From positions 1,931,746 through 1,995,745 of the forward strand of contig NZ_ARVW01000001.1 of assembly GCF_000384315.1 (NCBI RefSeq): a stretch of 64,000 nt of DNA, in the 5' to 3' direction. The position numbers were made by a program, and so were the translations under genes. Positions 60,821 through 64,000 of this stretch are shown here, one piece after another. The notes beneath the pieces are model-generated. The model saw nothing but the letters and a program-made list of their open reading frames with translations. It was not told where the DNA came from and made no database searches. Origin of the DNA: Amycolatopsis nigrescens CSC17Ta-90 (GTDB lineage Bacteria > Actinomycetota > Actinomycetes > Mycobacteriales > Pseudonocardiaceae). How positions within the stretch are numbered: the first letter of the stretch is position 1; each line of letters opens with the position of its first letter.

Positions 60821-61931
60821 CGTCCTGGTGGCGGGCGGCGGGCCGACCGGCCTGCTGGCCGCGTTCGAGCTGGAGCGCGCCGGACTCGACGTGCTGGTGC
60901 TGGAACGCGACACCCGCCCGGCCACGCAGTCCAAGGCACTCGGCCTGCAGCCGCGATCAATCGAGGTGCTGGCGGACCGCGGCCTGCTCACCGCGATCGA
61001 GCCGCACGTGCGGGCGCGGCTGCCGGCCGGGCACTTCTCCGGTATCCCGATCGACTACACCGACCTGCCGACACGCTTCCCGTACCAGCTCGGCGTCGAG
61101 CAGGCGCACGTCGCGGCGGCGATCGAGGCGCGACTGCGCACACCGGTGCTGCGCGGTGCCGCCGTCACCGCCGTCACGCAGAACGACGAAGGGGTCACCG
61201 TCACCGCCGGTAGGCGCGACCACCGGGCGGGCTGGCTGGTCGCGGCCGACGGCGGGCACAGCACGGTCCGGACGCTGCTGGGCGCCGCGTTCCCCGGCAC
61301 TTCGGCGCGGGTGTCGCTGGTCGTCGCCGACCTCACGCTGGCCAGGAAGCCCGCCGGGCTCGCCGACGACTGGCAACTGCCGTCACCCGCGCCGGGATTC
61401 CTGCTGCCGCTCTCCGATAAGCGTTACCGCACAGTGGTTTTCGGCGAAGAGCAGCAGCGGCTCGGCCGCGATGCACCCGTCACGGCCGGCGAGCTGCAAC
61501 GAGCGCTGACCGCCGCGCACGGACCGGAGATCGAGGTGGGCGAGGTGCTCTGGGCCTCGCGGTTCGGCGACGCGGCACGGCAGCTGGAGCGTTACCGCCA
61601 CGGCCGCGTGCTGTTCGCCGGCGACGCCGCGCACGTCCACCTCCCGGTCGGCGGTCAGGGACTGAACCTGGGCCTGCAGGACGCGGTGAACCTCGGCTGG
61701 AAGCTGGCCGCACAGGTCCGCGGGCACGCGCCCGACGGGCTGCTCGACAGCTACCACGACGAGCGTCACCCGGTCGCCGCCCGCGTACTGCTCAGCACCC
61801 GGGCGCAGGCGGTGCTCGGCGTGCCCGATCCCGATGCCTCGGCCGTGCGGGAGATCGTCATCGGACTGCTCGCCGTTCCCGATGCGCGACGCGCCATCGC
61901 GTTGGAGCTGTCCGGCATCGGGATTGCCTAG
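60813..61931 (+). CDS. FAD-dependent aromatic monooxygenase (group A)
   Basis: A 372-residue PHBH-fold flavoprotein: FAD site VLVAGGGPTGLLAAFELERA, AADGGHSTVRTLLG (DG motif) and FAGDAAHVHLPVGGQGLNLG (GD motif). Shorter than the usual 500 residues, lacking the C-terminal thioredoxin-like domain. Such enzymes hydroxylate phenols, polyketides or rifamycin-like antibiotics; the TetR control and nearby membrane protein would fit xenobiotic modification. The start ATGCCTGA overlaps the membrane gene end. Confidence 0.88.
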   Translation: MPDVLVAGGGPTGLLAAFELERAGLDVLVLERDTRPATQSKALGLQPRSIEVLADRGLLTAIEPHVRARLPAGHFSGIPIDYTDLPTRFPYQLGVEQAHVAAAIEARLRTPVLRGAAVTAVTQNDEGVTVTAGRRDHRAGWLVAADGGHSTVRTLLGAAFPGTSARVSLVVADLTLARKPAGLADDWQLPSPAPGFLLPLSDKRYRTVVFGEEQQRLGRDAPVTAGELQRALTAAHGPEIEVGEVLWASRFGDAARQLERYRHGRVLFAGDAAHVHLPVGGQGLNLGLQDAVNLGWKLAAQVRGHAPDGLLDSYHDERHPVAARVLLSTRAQAVLGVPDPDASAVREIVIGLLAVPDARRAIALELSGIGIA

Positions 61932-62000
61932 CTTTTGTCGGTTGTTCGGGGTTGGGTTTCGGGCCCGCCTTCCCCACGGAACGTACTCGAGTCCCCGGTT

Positions 62001-62023
62001 TTGTCGGGGGTCGCCGATAGAAT
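62001..62023 (+). promoter_or_regulatory. PafBC-type (RecA-NDp) DNA-damage promoter
   Basis: TTGTCGGGG (62001-62009), 8 bases, TAGAAT (62018-62023); same layout as at 51076. The ATG follows 7 bases after the -10, so the mRNA should be leaderless. Confidence 0.75.
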
Positions 62024-62030
62024 TCGGGGC

Positions 62031-63128
62031 ATGAACAGAGACAAGGCTTGTGAGTTGTTGAAGGACATTCAGGTTATTCAGGAGCAGAAATGCAAGTTGG
62101 AGGCGGAGCAGCTTCGGCTGGTGGCGCGGTTGAATGAGGTGGAAGAAAGAACTAGAGGGGTGCCAGCGGAGTTGGCGCTGGGGCTGGCGGTCACGGAGAA
62201 CATGGCCGGTAAGCAGATCGCGCTGGCCGACGCGTTGGTGACGCGGCTGCCGAAAACGTTGCAGGCCATGGAATCCGGGGTCATCGACGGGTACAAGGCA
62301 TCCAAGATCTTCGACGCCACCACTGTGCTCTCCGACGAGAAGGCCCGTGAAGTCGACACAGTGATGAGCGATCGGCTGGCGGGCAAAAACCCCTCCAGCC
62401 TGCGGAGGGCCGTGAACCGAGTGGTCGCCCGAATCGACCCGAACGGATACGCCGCCCGCACCCGACGCCGCCGACTCGACCGCAAAGTCGAACTGGTCCA
62501 CCAAGGCGAAGGCATGACCACCCTCATCGTCGATCTACCCGTCGAAGTCGGCACCGCGATCTACGCCCGCACCGATCGTGAAGCCCATGCGCTGAAGGTC
62601 GCCGGCGAACCCCGCACACTGGACCAACTTCGGGCCGATGTGCTCGCGGATCGATGTCTCCGCGAACGCGGCACACCCCGCAACCCGAAGGCCGACGTGT
62701 ACCTCTACGTCGACCTCACCACCCTGGCCGGTTTGAACGACAACTACGCCGAACTCACCGGCTCCGGACCCATCCCCGCCTGGCTCGCCAAGGAAATCGC
62801 CTACAACCCCGGCTCCACCTGGCGCCGCGTAGTGACCGACCCCGTTACTGGTCTCCCCGTGGATGTCGGCCGCAGCAGCTACCGGCCACCCGCAGCCCTC
62901 GACCGCTTTATCCGCATCCGCGACCGCGAATGCTGCCACCCCGGCTGCCACCGACCAGCCCAACTAGCCGACCTCGACCACACCACCGACTGGGCACACG
63001 GCGGACCGACCGACAAAACCAACCTCCGCGGCTACTGCAAACGCCACCACAAACTCAAAGACCAACCCGGCTGGACCTACACCGACCGCACCATCACCAC
63101 ACCGGCGAAGGCCACCTACACCACCTAG
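62031..63128 (+). CDS. DUF222 domain HNH endonuclease (13E12-type)
   Basis: A 365-residue protein of the same family as the gene at 51129: N-terminal coiled-coil-like segment (VIQEQKCKLEAEQLRLVARL), DUF222 core (TLQAMESGVIDGYKASKIFD, LDQLRADVLADRCLRERG) and HNH module (CCHPGCHRPAQLADLDHTTD, NLRGYCKRHHKLKDQPGW). Lacks the proline-rich tail of the paralogue. Preceded by a PafBC-type promoter. Confidence 0.9.
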   Translation: MNRDKACELLKDIQVIQEQKCKLEAEQLRLVARLNEVEERTRGVPAELALGLAVTENMAGKQIALADALVTRLPKTLQAMESGVIDGYKASKIFDATTVLSDEKAREVDTVMSDRLAGKNPSSLRRAVNRVVARIDPNGYAARTRRRRLDRKVELVHQGEGMTTLIVDLPVEVGTAIYARTDREAHALKVAGEPRTLDQLRADVLADRCLRERGTPRNPKADVYLYVDLTTLAGLNDNYAELTGSGPIPAWLAKEIAYNPGSTWRRVVTDPVTGLPVDVGRSSYRPPAALDRFIRIRDRECCHPGCHRPAQLADLDHTTDWAHGGPTDKTNLRGYCKRHHKLKDQPGWTYTDRTITTPAKATYTT

Positions 63129-63206
63129 GGATCCGGGGTGGCGCTCGTCGCGCTGGGCGTCGACACTCGAGACGCTTTCTCGACGTCGTAGTGCCCTAGG
63201 AGAAAC

Positions 63207-64000
63207 ATGGCCAGGCATGTCCGAAGCCCGTTGCGCACCGGCCTGATCGCACTGGTCGTGTCGTCCGTCCTTCCGCTGACCGGGGGCGCGAGCCGGGCAG
63301 CTGACGGCGGCACAGGCGAATGCGCAGCCTCGATCGATCCCGCGGCGTTCACCAGCGCCGGCGGCATGGAGTCGATGATGCGCACCATCACCGGCTTCGG
63401 GTCGCGGACCACCGCGAGCCCGGCCCATCGGCGCACCGTCGACTTCCTCGAGGATCGGATGCGGGCCCTGCCCGGGATGGACGTCCGCTCCGACCGGTAC
63501 GACATCCTGCGCTGGCGGCCCACTCCTCGCGGCGCGACCGGACGGGATCAGGACCTCGCCCGCGCGGGAGGACTGAGCGTTTCGGACCGCACCATCCCGG
63601 TCGCGGGTGCCGTGCCGTATTCGGCGCCGACTTCCGGGCGCGGGACGGCGGGTCAGCTCGTCAGGATCGCGGCCGGGGAGCCGATCACCGAGGCGAACGC
63701 CGCGGGAAAGGTCGTGCTGGTCGACTTCCCGACGTCCTCGATCCCGTTCGACACCTTCGCCTCGAAGTCCTACTACGCGACGCCCGACCTGGCGGACCGC
63801 GCCGGCACCAAGGTCGACACCGCGGCCTTCGCCGACCGCGTCCTGGACCAGATCCTGGTCGACGCCGGGCTCGCCCGCGCCGCCGGCGTCGTGGTCGCGT
63901 TCGACGTGCCGCGCCATCAGGTCCGCGGCTACTTCGAGCCGCACCGCGGCACCCACTACCGGGTGCCCGCCGTGTTCGTCGGCGTCGACGAGCGCGAGCG
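63207..64000 (+). CDS. Secreted M28-type peptidase, 3'-truncated
   Basis: At least 264 residues, running off the right edge. Signal peptide RTGLIALVVSSVLPLTGGAS ending SRA before ADGGTGEC. The following region (MRTITGFGSRTTASPAHRRT, VDFLEDRMRALPGMDVRSDR) is the typical start of M28 aminopeptidases, and the segment from about 150 (AGKVVLVDFPTSSIPFDTFA ... ARAAGVVVAFDV) looks like an inserted PA domain. The metal-binding motifs are beyond the window. AGGAGAAAC precedes the ATG. Confidence 0.72.
   Translation, partial: MARHVRSPLRTGLIALVVSSVLPLTGGASRAADGGTGECAASIDPAAFTSAGGMESMMRTITGFGSRTTASPAHRRTVDFLEDRMRALPGMDVRSDRYDILRWRPTPRGATGRDQDLARAGGLSVSDRTIPVAGAVPYSAPTSGRGTAGQLVRIAAGEPITEANAAGKVVLVDFPTSSIPFDTFASKSYYATPDLADRAGTKVDTAAFADRVLDQILVDAGLARAAGVVVAFDVPRHQVRGYFEPHRGTHYRVPAVFVGVDERE

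Overview
The window looks like chromosomal DNA of a high-GC actinomycete, most likely a Pseudonocardiaceae member such as Amycolatopsis. This is inferred from G/C-rich third codon positions, frequent GTG starts, many TetR, ECF sigma and LuxR-type regulators, F420-type and DUF222-HNH proteins, and a Streptomyces/Amycolatopsis-style van gene set. No rRNA, tRNA, CRISPR array, transposase or phage gene was recognised. Both ends cut a gene: a secreted lipase at the left and a secreted M28-type peptidase at the right.

Layout. 0-8 kb: small catabolic or regulatory genes (serine hydrolase, GlxA- and AraC-type regulators, dienelactone hydrolase, MFS pump, TetR plus nitroreductase). 8-10 kb: an iron-box-preceded DUF1540 protein and an ECF41-type sigma factor divergent from a SnoaL-like gene. 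10-21 kb: alpha-galactosidase, glycosyltransferase, F420-type protein with a two-component system, secreted TIM-barrel protein, TetR plus a degenerate metallo-beta-lactamase-fold protein, and a large LuxR (LAL) regulator. 21-25.6 kb: DUF1330 and NTF2-like genes, a dialkylglycine decarboxylase-like enzyme, two small unknown genes and ligA.

25.6-32.4 kb is the centrepiece, a glycopeptide-resistance locus. An overlapping operon vanH-vanA-vanX-GNAT-murG runs rightward and converges on vanS-vanR; vanR is divergent from vanY. The upstream regions of vanH and vanY are near-identical copies of one promoter with 11-bp-spaced direct repeats, so one VanRS system probably controls both. VanHAX would replace D-Ala-D-Ala with D-Ala-D-Lac. 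VanY would remove D-Ala. The additional MurG and acetyltransferase are the least explained parts. No glycopeptide biosynthesis genes are present in this window.

32.4-44 kb: an AhpD-like gene and an ECF41 sigma factor sharing divergent ECF41-type promoters, a MarR-controlled operon (SRPBCC, epoxide hydrolase, LLM oxidoreductase, esterase, ECF sigma factor), a LysR gene broken by one extra G, an MFS pump with a darcynin-family protein, and an AA10 LPMO preceded by a DasR-like site. 44-58 kb: RidA, amidohydrolase-SDR-TetR, a second secreted lipase, an epimerase, a DUF222-HNH gene with a PafBC-type promoter, a two-component system, SDR/AraC, and TetR/SRPBCC. 58-64 kb: a sigma factor with a predicted membrane anchor and proline-rich tail, a TetR-membrane protein-monooxygenase operon, and a second DUF222-HNH gene with the same PafBC-type promoter. 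A hairpin-forming repeat (GGCAAATAGCCGGC...) recurs at three gene ends in the left third.
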